A stretch of DNA of 64,000 nucleotides from assembly GCF_005502935.1 (NCBI RefSeq), contig NZ_SCMP01000004.1, forward strand, positions 1 through 64,000. The letters run 5' to 3'. This document shows, one piece after another, positions 13,953 through 22,716 of this stretch. Source of the DNA: Pseudomonas sp. 2FG (GTDB lineage Bacteria > Pseudomonadota > Gammaproteobacteria > Pseudomonadales > Pseudomonadaceae). The position numbers and the translations under genes are program-made. The notes beneath the pieces were generated by a model that was not told where the DNA came from, made no database searches, and worked only from the letters and a program-made list of their open reading frames with translations. Within the stretch, counting starts at the first letter, position 1; each line of letters opens with the position of its first letter.

Positions 13953-14588
13953 ATGAAGCCAGAGCACCGCCAAGACCCCGCCCTGGATAATTTCAGGGCG
14001 ATTGCCGACGCCATTGCCACCTTGTTCTACCCCCATGCCGAGGTGGTGCTGCACGACTTGCGCAGCCAGCGGGTGGACTACATCGCCAACAATATCTCTA
14101 AGCGCGAAATCGGCGACGACGCGGCGCTGGAGGATTTGCTCAGCGAAGAGCGCGGCGAGCGCAATATCGGCCCCTACGAGAAGCTCAACTGGGACGGTCA
14201 GAAGATTCGCTCGGTCAGCAGCGTGCTGTGCGATGCCCAGGGCGCGCCGTTGGCCGTGCTCTGCATCAACCTGAACATCTCCCTGTTCGAGAGCGCCAAG
14301 GCCGCGCTGGATCTGTTCCTCTCCTCCAGCAAGCTGATCCCGCAGCCGGACGCACTGTTCCGCGACGACTGGCAGGAGCGGATCAACACCTTCCTGCACA
14401 ACTGGCTACGCCAGCGTCAACTCGGCCTCAACCTGCTCACCCGCGAGCACAAGCGCGAACTGGTCGAAGCCCTGTACGGCGAAGGTGCGTTCCGTGGCAA
14501 GAGTGCCGCCAACTACGTGGCGAATGTCCTGAATATGGGCCGTGCCACGGTCTACAAGCATTTGAAAGAGATCAAGGGCGAAGGCTGA
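13953..14588 (+). CDS. dauR: Transcriptional regulator DauR (YheO-like PAS plus HTH)
   Basis: Regulator of the dauBAR operon; in P. aeruginosa DauR represses it and D-arginine relieves repression. The 211-residue product has an N-terminal YheO-like PAS domain (FYPHAEVVLHDL, residues about 15-125) and a C-terminal HTH ending in GKSAANYVANVLNMGRATVY. The start at 13953 is chosen because the upstream extension to 13881 reads as non-conserved Arg-rich sequence. It lies 85 bases after dauA, same strand. Confidence 0.87.
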   Translation: MKPEHRQDPALDNFRAIADAIATLFYPHAEVVLHDLRSQRVDYIANNISKREIGDDAALEDLLSEERGERNIGPYEKLNWDGQKIRSVSSVLCDAQGAPLAVLCINLNISLFESAKAALDLFLSSSKLIPQPDALFRDDWQERINTFLHNWLRQRQLGLNLLTREHKRELVEALYGEGAFRGKSAANYVANVLNMGRATVYKHLKEIKGEG

Positions 14589-14670
14589 CGAGGTGTTTGC
14601 CTGGCGGGCTGGGCTATGGATTGGATGGCAGATTTCGGCCAGGAGCTGCCATAGCAATTGATCCAGCTTT

Positions 14671-15228
14671 TTAGCTGCTCAAGATCTTGAGCCATGACCA
14701 ACGCTCTTGGTAACTCTTCGCTTTTTGAATGAAGAGGTCTGGCTGATGATTCAACGGATTTATGCGTAACAGACCTTCGTCTGCGTCCGTCAAACCGTAG
14801 GGCGCATAAATTTCTCCGCTCCGGATATCCAACCCAATGCACGTACCCGAGATTAGATAGCGATCAACTCCCTCTTTTGCTGAGCGAAGCTGAGGGTAAG
14901 GTCTACCGAACCGCTGGGCGTACCAGAGGTGGACACGTGCTTGGTTTTTGACCTCGATACTGATATCCAGATCTCGGCATGCGTCTTGGACAGCGTTGAT
15001 TACTGAGTTCTCAGCTTCCCAAGATACATCCTCATCGAAATAGAAGATGTCGTAGTCTTTGATACCCCATCCCGCTGGTAACCCAGACTTTTGATTCCAC
15101 ACTGTTTGGAAAAGGCAACCAGCCGTCAGCATGCATTGATCCAGACCTAGGGCTGGCAAGCGACGAATCAGCTCGGCATTTACACGGTTAGTTGCAGCAA
15201 TCTCGATGAGCCTTTCACTTGTCAACAC
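14671..15228 (-). CDS. Nucleotidyltransferase-family protein (PF06042-like), possible insertion
   Basis: A 185-residue soluble protein resembling the NTP_transf_6 (PF06042) group: TAGCLFQTVWN, then the acidic motif IKDYDIFYFDED around residues 56-67, GYPxP-like RFGRPYPQL, and a basic C-terminus. Substrate and role are unknown for the family. Its base composition is visibly AT-richer than its neighbours and it lies between dauR and the binding-protein gene that adjoins dauR in P. aeruginosa, so it is probably a later insertion. The convergent orientation to dauR and the terminator at 15312 suggest it has its own promoter. Confidence 0.75.
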   Translation of the reverse strand: MLTSERLIEIAATNRVNAELIRRLPALGLDQCMLTAGCLFQTVWNQKSGLPAGWGIKDYDIFYFDEDVSWEAENSVINAVQDACRDLDISIEVKNQARVHLWYAQRFGRPYPQLRSAKEGVDRYLISGTCIGLDIRSGEIYAPYGLTDADEGLLRINPLNHQPDLFIQKAKSYQERWSWLKILSS

Positions 15229-15311
15229 TGCCTAATTTCCCTGTTCCCTGAATGTAAATTTCCCTGAGAGTTCTATATTGGGTAGAAAGCAGCCACTCAC
15301 CTTCCCCCAAC

Positions 15312-15339
15312 AAATAGCCCCGCAGATGCGGGGCTATTT
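15312..15339. terminator. Intrinsic terminator after the binding-protein gene
   Basis: A perfect 12-bp inverted repeat (AAATAGCCCCGC / GCGGGGCTATTT, 4-base loop) lies 14 bases beyond the stop of the minus-strand binding-protein gene. T-rich sequence on both sides makes it usable in both directions. Confidence 0.8.
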
Positions 15340-15352
15340 TCTTCCTGCAAGC

Positions 15353-16129
15353 TTACTTGCCGTAGATATCGAAGTCGAAGTACTTGCTCTGAATCGCCTG
15401 ATACTTACCGTTGGCGCGGATCGCCTTGATCGCGTCATTCAGCTTATTCAGCAATGTCGTATCGCCTTTACGCACGGCGATACCGGCGCCTTCACCGAAG
15501 TAATGCGGATCGGTGAAATCCGGGCCGACGAAGGCGAAGCCCTTACCACTGCCGGTCTTCAGGAACCCCTCATTCAATGGGATGGCATCCGCCAACACAC
15601 CGTCCAGACGCCCGGACAGCAGGTCCAGGTAGATCTCGTTCTGCGTGCTGTAGCGCACCACCGTCACGCCCTTGGGCTCTAGCACCTCGGTGGCGAAGCG
15701 ATCGGTGGTGGTCGAGCGTTGCACCGCGATGCGCTTGCCCTTGAGGCTCTGGAAGTCGGCATCGACCTCAGTGCCGGCCTTCATCGCCAGGCGCGCCGGG
15801 CTGTAGTAGTACTTGCCGGTGAAATCCACCGACTTGCGGCGCTCATCGGTGATGGTCATCGACGACAGAATCGCATCGACCTTGCGCACCTTGAGGGACG
15901 GGATCAAACCATCGAACTCCTGCTCGACCCACTGACACTTGACCTGCATCTGCTCGCACAGCGCATTGCCAATATCATGGTCGAAGCCCTCGATCTCCCC
16001 CGCCGGCGTCTTATAGGCGAACGGTGGATAGGCCGCCTCGATGCCCAGCCGCAAGGGCTTATCGGCGGCGAACAGGCTGGAGGCCATCAGGCCGAGGGCG
16101 ATGCTGCCCAGTAGTGCGATTTTTCTCAT
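15353..16129 (-). CDS. Periplasmic basic-amino-acid-binding protein (ArgT/HisJ-like)
   Basis: Extracytoplasmic receptor of an ABC importer for arginine, lysine, ornithine or related ligands. The 258-residue precursor starts with a signal peptide (MRKIALLGSIALGLMASS, cleavage after LFAAD) followed by LRLGIEAAYPPFAYKTPAG and GFDHDIGNALCEQM, hallmark SBP_bac_3 blocks; SSMTITDERRKSVDFT is the ligand-site region. The long frame to 16258 adds 43 implausible residues. In P. aeruginosa a homologue stands next to dauR, suggesting it feeds D- or L-arginine to the dau pathway. No permease or ATPase gene is next to it. Confidence 0.88.
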   Translation of the reverse strand: MRKIALLGSIALGLMASSLFAADKPLRLGIEAAYPPFAYKTPAGEIEGFDHDIGNALCEQMQVKCQWVEQEFDGLIPSLKVRKVDAILSSMTITDERRKSVDFTGKYYYSPARLAMKAGTEVDADFQSLKGKRIAVQRSTTTDRFATEVLEPKGVTVVRYSTQNEIYLDLLSGRLDGVLADAIPLNEGFLKTGSGKGFAFVGPDFTDPHYFGEGAGIAVRKGDTTLLNKLNDAIKAIRANGKYQAIQSKYFDFDIYGK

Positions 16130-16546
16130 GGTTGCGACTCCCGCTGTACGTAGACGTATAGGACTACTCGCTGCCGGCACGGGCCTAGCAGTTAAGTTCG
16201 GTTTGGGTATTAAGTTGCAAGGCAGAAGAAAGGGCACCAGCGGTGGGCAGGTGCTCAAACAGATTGGCTGATGACTGACGGTGAGGGTTCATGGCTCGCC
16301 ACTGTATTGTACTTGTGAGTCCATACTGGACTTAAAAGTACATATCGTCAACAGTCCAAAACCTTCCCGCATTCCGCTGCGGGATCCTGGGCAATAGCGC
16401 TAAACAGTGAGGTGGGGTCAGGCGCCAGAGTGCCAAGACTGGCGCTGCTCGCCGCCACGCTGGAGCGGCGCTGCGAGGCGGTGAGTCAAACGGCAGCGAA
16501 GCCAATGGACAGCAGTTCTAGGAGGCCTAGAAATAAGACTGTTTCC
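16130..16546. other. Intergenic region between binding protein and moaE
   Basis: A 417-base gap. It holds the binding-protein promoter region (AT-richer, 16295-16370, with repeated GTCCATACTGGACTT-like words) and an inverted repeat GCGCCAG / CTGGCGC (16421-16444). A TCTAGGAGGCCTAGA palindrome (16518-16532) lies 14 bases beyond the moaE stop. No coding potential is convincing. Confidence 0.4.
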
Positions 16547-17002
16547 CTAGTTTTTCTGCCAACGCTCAGCCGCTTGCTGATCGCTGCAGCGTCCCTCGAC
16601 CCAGCGCGGGCCGTCGGCGGTGTCTTCCTTCTTCCAGAACGGCGCGCGGGTTTTCAGGTAGTCCATGATAAAGGCGCAGGCATCAAATGCCGCCTGGCGA
16701 TGGGCGCTGGCGGTGCCGACGAAGACGATCGGCTCGCCCGGCTCCAGCCGGCCGATGCGGTGCAGCACTTCGATCTTCAGCAACGGCCAACGCTGCTCGG
16801 CTTCGCTGGCGATCTTGGCCAAGGCTTTTTCGGTCATTCCGGGGAAGTGTTCGAGGAACATCCCGGCCACCTCGCGGCCCTCGTTAAAGTCGCGCACATA
16901 ACCGACGAAGCTGACCACCGCGCCGACACCGACGTTAGCTGCGTGCAGAGCGTTGACTTCAACACCCGGATCGAAAGCGCTTTCCTGTACCCGAATGCCC
17001 AT
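16547..17002 (-). CDS. moaE: Molybdopterin synthase catalytic subunit MoaE
   Basis: Large subunit of molybdopterin synthase, which inserts two sulfurs into cyclic pyranopterin monophosphate using the MoaD thiocarboxylate. 151 residues; conserved blocks include GAVVSFVGYVRDFNEG, LEHFPGMTE, HRIGRLEPGE and the active-site region PFWKKE near the C-terminus. The start at 17002 leaves one base between it and the moaD stop. It ends the minus-strand moaC-moaD-moaE operon. The moaB and moeA genes, which as I recall follow moaE in P. aeruginosa, are not next to it here. Confidence 0.95.
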   Translation of the reverse strand: MGIRVQESAFDPGVEVNALHAANVGVGAVVSFVGYVRDFNEGREVAGMFLEHFPGMTEKALAKIASEAEQRWPLLKIEVLHRIGRLEPGEPIVFVGTASAHRQAAFDACAFIMDYLKTRAPFWKKEDTADGPRWVEGRCSDQQAAERWQKN

Positions 17003-17003
17003 G

Positions 17004-17255
17004 CTAGCCACCTGTGACCGTGGGGAAAAACGCCACCTCGTCACCATCCGCCAGCGGCTCATCGAGGCTGCACAGCTCCTGATTGCGCGCGCACATCAGG
17101 TTCTGCTCGGCCAACACCGCCCAGACGCCACCGCGGGCCAGCAGGTGCTGACGCAGCGCGTCGAGGGTGGCGAACGTCTTGTCACCGCCCAGTTGCTCGG
17201 CATCGATACCCAGCGCCTCACGGTAACGGGCGAAATACTGCACGCGAATCATCAT
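17004..17255 (-). CDS. moaD: Molybdopterin synthase sulfur carrier MoaD
   Basis: Ubiquitin-like small subunit (83 residues) whose C-terminal Gly-Gly (VTGG) is adenylated and thiocarboxylated to donate sulfur to MoaE. Typical features are [14 protein letters not shown] at the N-terminus and [17 protein letters not shown] at the end. It overlaps the moaC stop by four bases (ATGA). Confidence 0.95.
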   Translation of the reverse strand: MMIRVQYFARYREALGIDAEQLGGDKTFATLDALRQHLLARGGVWAVLAEQNLMCARNQELCSLDEPLADGDEVAFFPTVTGG

Positions 17256-17740
17256 TGCTCCTCGGCTTTGGGCTCTTGCACCTTGAAGGCACCGCTCTTA
17301 CCACCGAGCTTTTCCAGCAGGCGCACGCTTTCGATGACCATGCCGCGATCCACCGCTTTGCACATGTCGTAGATGGTCAATGCCGCAACGCTGGCCGCGG
17401 TCAGCGCCTCCATCTCCACCCCGGTCTGCCCGGCCAGCTTGCAACGGGCGCGGATCCGCACCGCGTCGTGGCCCTCTGCCGTCAGTTCGACTTTGACGCT
17501 GGTCAGCATCAACGGGTGGCAGAGCGGAATCAGATCTGCGGTTTTTTTCGCCGCCTGAATGCCGGCGATGCGCGCCACGGCAAACACATCGCCCTTGGGA
17601 TGCCCGCCGTCTTGGATCAGTTGCAGGGTTTCCGGGCGCATGCGCACCAAGGCTTCGGCGACGGCTTCACGGGAAGTCACCGCTTTTTCGGTGACATCGA
17701 CCATATTGGCGCGGCCTTGGGAGTCGAGATGAGTTAACAC
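17252..17740 (-). CDS. moaC: Cyclic pyranopterin monophosphate synthase MoaC
   Basis: Second enzyme of molybdenum-cofactor synthesis; with MoaA it turns GTP into cyclic pyranopterin monophosphate. 162 residues with the family motifs [33 protein letters not shown] and [20 protein letters not shown], the catalytic Lys lying in [10 protein letters not shown]. First gene of the moaCDE operon; moaA is not in this window. Confidence 0.95.
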   Translation of the reverse strand: MLTHLDSQGRANMVDVTEKAVTSREAVAEALVRMRPETLQLIQDGGHPKGDVFAVARIAGIQAAKKTADLIPLCHPLMLTSVKVELTAEGHDAVRIRARCKLAGQTGVEMEALTAASVAALTIYDMCKAVDRGMVIESVRLLEKLGGKSGAFKVQEPKAEEQ

Positions 17741-17828
17741 TGCCTTACTCCTGATGAGGAGTGGCGATTGTAAACCCGCGGGTCAGATTCCGGCACGCCT
17801 GAATAGCGGCCAATCGACGAGAAGGGGG

Positions 17829-17851
17829 CCGGGCGGCGCCTAACCGCCCGG
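17829..17851 (-). terminator. GC-rich hairpin after the PhoH gene
   Basis: CCGGGCGG / CCGCCCGG inverted repeat (7-base loop) 13 bases past the stop of the minus-strand PhoH gene. It lacks a clear U-run, so termination is likely but not certain. Confidence 0.5.
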
Positions 17852-17863
17852 CGGTCGGCAGAC

Positions 17864-19255
17864 TTACATATTGGCTTCGGCGTACTCCGCCAGCACCGAG
17901 CGCGGCACCCCTTGCAGGGTGATGTGCACGCCGTGGGGGAAGTCCTTGAAGCGTTCGGTGAGGTAGGTCAGGCCTGAACTGGGCGCCGACAGATAAGGCG
18001 TATCGATCTGCGCCAGGTTGCCCAGACAAACCACCTTAGAGCCGGTCCCGGCGCGGGTGATGATGGTTTTCATCTGGTGTGGAGTGAGGTTCTGGCACTC
18101 GTCGATCAGGATCAGGCTCTGCTGGAAACTGCGACCCCGAATGTAGTTCAGCGATTTGAACTGCAACGGCACCTTGCTGAGGATGTAATCGACGCTGCCA
18201 TGGGTGCTTTCATCATCCATGTGCAGGGCTTCCAGGTTATCGGTGATGGCGCCGAGCCAGGGTTCCATCTTCTCCGCCTCGGTGCCCGGCAGAAAGCCGA
18301 TCTCCTGATCCAACCCCTGCACGCTGCGGGTGGCGATGATCCGCCGGTAGCGTTTGCTGACCATGGTCTGCTCGATCGCCGCGGCCAGCGCCAGAATGGT
18401 TTTACCCGACCCGGCAGCGCCGGACAGGTTGACCAGGTGGATGTCCGGATCGAGCAAAGCGAACAACGCCAAGCTCTGGTACACGTCCCGCGGACGTAAG
18501 CCCCAGGCCTCCTGATGCAGCAGCGGCTCCTGGTGCAGGTCGAGGATCAGCAGTTCGTCGGCCTTGATGCCCTTGATCCAGCCGACAAAGCCCTGCTCAT
18601 CGACGATGAACTCGTTGATATGCACCGCCGGCAGGTTGTCGGTGAGCTGCACGCGGTGCCAGGTGCGACCATGATCCTGGCGGGTTTCCACCTTGCTCAC
18701 GCGGTCCCAGAACGAGCCGTTAAGCGTGTGATAGCCACGCGGCAGCAGCGAGATGTCGTCGACCAGCTGGTCGGTGTGATAGTCCTCGGACTCGATACCG
18801 CAGGCGCGCGCCTTCAGGCGCATGTTGATGTCCTTGGTCACCAGCACCACGGCCAAACCGGGCTTGCGCGATTTCAGCTCCACCAACTGATTGATGATTT
18901 TGTTGTCGTTGAGGTCTTCCGGGAGCCAGGTGATGGGCTCGGCACGCCGGCTCATGAGGATCGACAAAAAGCCACAAGGCCCACTCTTGTCGCGCTGAAT
19001 GGGTACCCCATGCTCCACTTGTTCCGGCGAGGCTCCACCGAGAATCTTGTCAATCAGGCGAATGGCCTGACGGCACTCGGCGGCGATGCCTTGTTTGCCG
19101 GTTTTCAGCTTATCCAGTTCCTCCAATACGGTCATCGGGATGGCAACGTGGTGTTCCTGAAAGTTGAGCAACGCGTTGGGATCGTGGATCAGGACGTTCG
19201 TATCGAGGGCGTAGAGGGTTGGAGCGGTAGGGCTGGAGCGTCCGTGGTCATCCAT
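17864..19255 (-). CDS. PIN-PhoH family protein (RNA-binding ATPase/ribonuclease type)
   Basis: 463 residues with two domains. The N-terminal PIN domain (about 12-150) begins LYALDTNVLIHDP and has the acidic residues of PIN nucleases; the C-terminal PhoH ATPase (about 230-460) has Walker A GAAGSGKTILALAAA and Walker B-like SLILIDECQN. PhoH2-type proteins of this architecture have been described as RNA helicase-ribonucleases, but the role in Pseudomonas is unknown. In P. aeruginosa the gene also neighbours moaC. It is separated from moaC by 123 bases with a terminator-like hairpin, so it is probably its own unit. Confidence 0.9.
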   Translation of the reverse strand: MDDHGRSSPTAPTLYALDTNVLIHDPNALLNFQEHHVAIPMTVLEELDKLKTGKQGIAAECRQAIRLIDKILGGASPEQVEHGVPIQRDKSGPCGFLSILMSRRAEPITWLPEDLNDNKIINQLVELKSRKPGLAVVLVTKDINMRLKARACGIESEDYHTDQLVDDISLLPRGYHTLNGSFWDRVSKVETRQDHGRTWHRVQLTDNLPAVHINEFIVDEQGFVGWIKGIKADELLILDLHQEPLLHQEAWGLRPRDVYQSLALFALLDPDIHLVNLSGAAGSGKTILALAAAIEQTMVSKRYRRIIATRSVQGLDQEIGFLPGTEAEKMEPWLGAITDNLEALHMDDESTHGSVDYILSKVPLQFKSLNYIRGRSFQQSLILIDECQNLTPHQMKTIITRAGTGSKVVCLGNLAQIDTPYLSAPSSGLTYLTERFKDFPHGVHITLQGVPRSVLAEYAEANM

Positions 19256-19836
19256 ACTCGGTCACCTTCTTATAGGAGCCAAGCGACGGAATGCCAGAAC
19301 GGCGCTCCGCCGCGGAGAGGCCGCCGTCTTCTCGGGCCGCGGCGCAAGAAGATGCAAACAAGGTATAGGCCGATGGCCGCCACCTGTGTTGCAGGGTTCG
19401 ACGGTCTGTCTTTTAAATACTCCAAAAAACATGACAGCAAAAAGTAATTTTTTTGTTTTTAGGGTTTATTTGTCGGCACGACGAAAAGCGCTTGGCGCCG
19501 CCCGGGTAGCTCGTTACAGTCGAAAGTCCTACCGCCTCGCGGCAGGTTCCTCCGCGCGGCAACGATTCACCTCCACGGTCACATGCACCAGCTCGGTAAA
19601 GCCCGCCAGGCGCGCCTTGTAGCGATCCGCCGAGGTGTCGCCATGGGTTACCGCCCCAAGATCAAACCGCAGAGCGTGGCTGGGTAGAGCCATCTTTGGC
19701 GAAACCCAGCGTCTGCCCCAGCTGGGTTTCACTTCGTTCTACCCAGCCTACACCCCTAGCTCCAACCTATAAGCGTTATAGCTAGAGCCTGGACAGCGCA
19801 GCGCCTAGAATCAGCGCAGCCTTTAGGAGACGACTC
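19256..19836. other. Intergenic region upstream of PhoH and yaaA
   Basis: A 581-base region. It contains an AT-rich patch (19415-19465), the likely PhoH promoter area, and dyad repeat copy B (19678-19749). A short minus-strand reading frame (19529-19732, 67 codons) begins inside the repeat; its remainder has no recognisable family, and it could be a gene remnant or chance. Confidence 0.4.
19678..19749. repeat. Intergenic dyad repeat, copy B
   Basis: Second copy of the element at 11531-11603. Shared blocks are GGGTAGAGCC, GCGAAACCCAGC, GCTGGGTTTC and the terminal CTTCG-TCTAC; differences lie mostly in the two spacers and in single bases of the right arm. It lies about 90 bases upstream of yaaA. 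Confidence 0.7.
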
Positions 19837-20616
19837 ATGCTGATGGTGCTATCCCCCGCCAAAACCCTCGACTACGCCAGCCCACCGACCACCGCCCGCT
19901 ACACCCAGCCCGAGTACCTCGATCACGCCCAAGAGCTGATCATGCAACTGCGCGAACTCAGCCCCGCCCAGATCGGCGAGCTGATGCACCTCTCGGACAA
20001 GCTCTCCGGGCTGAATGCCGCGCGCTACGGCAGCTGGACGCCGCTGTTCACTCCCGAGAACGCCAAGCAGGCGCTGCTGGCCTTCAAGGGCGATGTGTAT
20101 ACCGGCATGCACGCGCAAGACTTCACCGAAGCCGACTTCGACTTCGCCCAGGAGCACCTGCGCATGCTCTCGGGCCTATACGGTGTATTGCGGCCGCTGG
20201 ATCTGATGCAACCCTATCGCCTGGAAATGGGCACCAAACTGGCCAACCGCCGGGGCAAGGATCTCTACGCGTTCTGGGGCGAGCGCATCAGCGGCTGGCT
20301 GAATGAAGCCTTGGCCGCTCAAGGCGACGATATCCTGCTCAACCTGGCCTCCAACGAATACTTCAGCGCGGTGAAACGCCAAGCGCTCAACGCGCGGATC
20401 ATCGACACCGAGTTCAAGGATCTGAAAAACGGCCAGTACAAGATCATCAGCTTCTATGCCAAAAAAGCCCGCGGCATGATGGCGCGCTACGTGATCAAGG
20501 AACGCCTGAGCACCCCCGAAGGGTTGAAGGACTTCAATTGTCAGGGCTATCGCTTCTCGGCAGAAAACTCCAAACAGGACAGCCTGGTGTTCCTGCGCGA
20601 CGCGCCACAAGACTGA
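19837..20616 (+). CDS. yaaA: Peroxide stress protein YaaA (DUF328)
   Basis: YaaA lowers free intracellular iron and limits Fenton damage during hydrogen-peroxide stress in E. coli. The 259-residue protein matches family length and opens with the diagnostic [46 protein letters not shown] and [13 protein letters not shown] are further family blocks. TTTAGGAGACGACTC supplies the ribosome site. Monocistronic by position. No OxyR site was recognisable. Confidence 0.95.
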   Translation: MLMVLSPAKTLDYASPPTTARYTQPEYLDHAQELIMQLRELSPAQIGELMHLSDKLSGLNAARYGSWTPLFTPENAKQALLAFKGDVYTGMHAQDFTEADFDFAQEHLRMLSGLYGVLRPLDLMQPYRLEMGTKLANRRGKDLYAFWGERISGWLNEALAAQGDDILLNLASNEYFSAVKRQALNARIIDTEFKDLKNGQYKIISFYAKKARGMMARYVIKERLSTPEGLKDFNCQGYRFSAENSKQDSLVFLRDAPQD

Positions 20617-20749
20617 GCCCTGACCTTGCCCCCTATCTATTACCCCAACCCCCTGTTGTAGGATGGTGCCTCCCCTCTCGGCGAGGCCCCCACATGCCCT
20701 ATCGCAGCACTCCAGCAGGCCGCCAAACTTATGAGTCGAGGTCCTGGCC

Positions 20750-21214
20750 ATGCTGATCGGCGCCCTGCTCGTCCTCACCTGGCTGATTCTGCTGATCCGC
20801 TACCCGGCTAAAGCCCTGCCGGTGTCCCTCGCCGCCTTACTCGGCCTGGCCATGGTCGCGGTCTGGGTGTTCTGGCTGGAGCAACGTGAAGAACGCCAAC
20901 TGGCCCACCTCGAGCTGCGCTTGAACTACGCGCCCGACGCCTGCCCGGCCGACCGCCCGCTGGCCCTCCGGCTGAAGAACGGCAGCGACAAGCCATTGCT
21001 GGAGTTGCGCTGGAGAGTCAGCGCTTATGCTCCGGGAGACAGCGTCAACCTGGTGCAAAGCTTCTACGATTCGCCCCGCTACCGCGGCCCGGGCGAACTG
21101 CTCCCCGGCGAGAGCTGGCAAGATTGCCTGCCACTCCCGCCCCTGCGCCCCGGCTATCGCGCGGCGACCGTGGAATTCCGCGCCGAGCGTCTGCAAGGTA
21201 GTTTTGCCGATTAA
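20750..21214 (+). CDS. Conserved hypothetical membrane protein
   Basis: 154 residues: two hydrophobic helices at the N-terminus (about 3-17 and 22-41), then a roughly 110-residue domain predicted to lie outside the membrane. It reads as a beta-rich fold (HLELRLNYAPDACPADRPL, ELRWRVSAYAPGDSVNL), reminiscent of an Ig-like or FxLYD-type domain. Two Cys residues (YAPDAC, WQDC) could form a disulfide. Homologues in Pseudomonas are sometimes annotated as multidrug transporter, which the size does not support. Function unknown. It lies between yaaA and an SDR gene, same strand. Confidence 0.75.
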   Translation: MLIGALLVLTWLILLIRYPAKALPVSLAALLGLAMVAVWVFWLEQREERQLAHLELRLNYAPDACPADRPLALRLKNGSDKPLLELRWRVSAYAPGDSVNLVQSFYDSPRYRGPGELLPGESWQDCLPLPPLRPGYRAATVEFRAERLQGSFAD

Positions 21215-21274
21215 CCCCTCGCCCCGAACCGACATCGGCTACGAACCCGCCATGCCCAACCAAAGGACTAGCGC

Positions 21275-22105
21275 ATGACCCAGCCCACCGCCCTCATCAC
21301 CGGTTGCTCCAGCGGCATCGGCCGCGCCCTGGCAGAGGCCTTCCAAGCCGCCGGCTACCAAGTCTGGGCCACCGCCCGCAAAACCGACGACCTCGCCGCC
21401 CTCAGCGCCGCCGGTTTTATCGCGGTACAACTGGACGTCAACGATGGCGCCGCCGCCGAACAGCTCGCCAGCCGCCTGAACCAGGAAACCGGCGGCCTTG
21501 ACGTACTGATCAACAACGCCGGTTTCGGCGCCATGGGCCCATTGCTGGATGGCGGCGTCGACGCGCTGCGCCGGCAGTTCGAAACCAATGTCTTCGCCCT
21601 CGTCGGCGTGACCCGCGCGCTGTTCCCGCTGCTGCGCCGCAGCAAAGGTCTGGTGGTGAATATCGGCAGCGTCTCCGGCGTCTTGGTTACCCCGTTTGCC
21701 GGCGCCTACTGCGCCTCGAAAGCCGCCGTACATGCGCTGTCCGACGCCCTGCGCCTGGAGCTCGCACCCTTCGGCATCGGCTTGATGGAAGTCCAACCCG
21801 GCGCCATAGCCTCCAGCTTTGGCGCCAACGCCAGCCGTGAAGCCGAACAGGTGATTGCCGAAGGCTCACCCTGGTGGCCGATTCGCGAAGGCATCCGCGC
21901 TCGCGCCAAAGCCTCGCAAGACCACCCCACACCCGCCAGCGACTTTGCCCGCAACTTGCTCGCCGCCGTCCAAAGCGCCTCCCCGCCACGCCTGCTGCGC
22001 CTGGGCAACGGCAGCCGCGCGCTGCCGTTGCTGGCATGCTTGGTGCCTAAGGCGCTGCTGGAGAAGGTACTGAAAAAACGTTTTGGCCTGGATCGAACGC
22101 TTTGA
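21275..22105 (+). CDS. Short-chain dehydrogenase/reductase
   Basis: NAD(P)(H)-dependent oxidoreductase, 276 residues, classical SDR: cofactor motif GCSSGIGRALAEAF at 9-22, NNAGFGAMG near 84, catalytic Ser in GSVSG, and YCASK near 150. The C-terminal extension of about 40 residues after the core is typical of the group that resembles retinol/17-beta-hydroxysteroid dehydrogenases. Substrate unknown. AAGGAC lies at a suitable distance before the ATG. Confidence 0.87.
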   Translation: MTQPTALITGCSSGIGRALAEAFQAAGYQVWATARKTDDLAALSAAGFIAVQLDVNDGAAAEQLASRLNQETGGLDVLINNAGFGAMGPLLDGGVDALRRQFETNVFALVGVTRALFPLLRRSKGLVVNIGSVSGVLVTPFAGAYCASKAAVHALSDALRLELAPFGIGLMEVQPGAIASSFGANASREAEQVIAEGSPWWPIREGIRARAKASQDHPTPASDFARNLLAAVQSASPPRLLRLGNGSRALPLLACLVPKALLEKVLKKRFGLDRTL

Positions 22106-22165
22106 CTCAGCCATGGCCGCTAGACTGCCGGCAAGGTTGGCCAGCTCGGAGTCATGGAGGGCTAT

Positions 22166-22546
22166 ATGAGAGACCCAGCAAAGCCCAAGGTGTATTACAA
22201 CAGCGCCTGCCCGGTGTGCAGAGCCGGCATCAACGCTCAAAGAAAGCGCATGGAGTCGTGTGGCATCACCGATATCGAGTGGGTGGATGTGCACCACAAC
22301 CCGGAGGCGGTTAAAGAAGTCGGTGCGTCTCTGGAGGAAGTCCGCGAGCGCCTTTACCTTAAGGACGAAGCTGGGCATATCAACATAGGCACCGAAGCCT
22401 TTGCCGAACTCTGGGCGAAAACGCCGAAGCAGCGTTGGCTGGGCCATATGGTTCGCCTGCCAGTCATTCGCCCCAGCGTAGCGTTCGCCTACAAAGTCTT
22501 CGCCAGGCTGCTCTATCGCTGGAATCGCAGGCTCGGGCATTGGTAG
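22166..22546 (+). CDS. DCC-family thiol-disulfide oxidoreductase-like protein (DUF393)
   Basis: 126 residues with the family signature VYYNSACPVCRAGI; the CPVC pair near residues 15-18 is the predicted redox centre. The rest (FAELWAKTPKQRWLGHMV, AYKVFARLLYRWNR) matches DUF393 proteins, whose biological role is unknown. I choose the ATG at 22166 because GGAGG lies five bases before it; an ATG at 22154 would add four residues. A MITE-like element begins 13 bases past its stop. Confidence 0.85.
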   Translation: MRDPAKPKVYYNSACPVCRAGINAQRKRMESCGITDIEWVDVHHNPEAVKEVGASLEEVRERLYLKDEAGHINIGTEAFAELWAKTPKQRWLGHMVRLPVIRPSVAFAYKVFARLLYRWNRRLGHW

Positions 22547-22558
22547 CGGCTTTAAGCA

Positions 22559-22716
22559 CGCTAGTGTGCTGTCTCAGAATTATTGTTTCGATGACACCGG
22601 CTCGTAGGGTGCGCCGTGCGCACCAGGCACCCGGTGTCAGTGGTGCGCACGGCGCACCCTACACAGGCCAGCCGCAGCCGCTTGAGCAATGATTATTGCG
22701 AGACAGCACACTAGCG
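22559..22716. mobile_element. MITE-like element with nested REP-like palindrome
   Basis: A 158-base non-coding unit bounded by perfect 17-bp terminal inverted repeats (CGCTAGTGTGCTGTCTC at 22559-22575, complement at 22700-22716). Inside lies a second, perfect 22-bp inverted repeat (arms 22604-22625 and 22641-22662, beginning GTAGGGTGCGCCGTGCG) around a 15-base loop. It separates the DCC gene from the convergent EamA gene, and the TAG stop of the latter lies within the right terminal repeat. No transposase is nearby, so any movement would be in trans. Confidence 0.75.

Noticed and set aside
19529..19732. 67-codon minus-strand open frame upstream of yaaA
   Set aside because: Its beginning is the dyad repeat and the remainder matches nothing I know; kept only as a note on the intergenic region.
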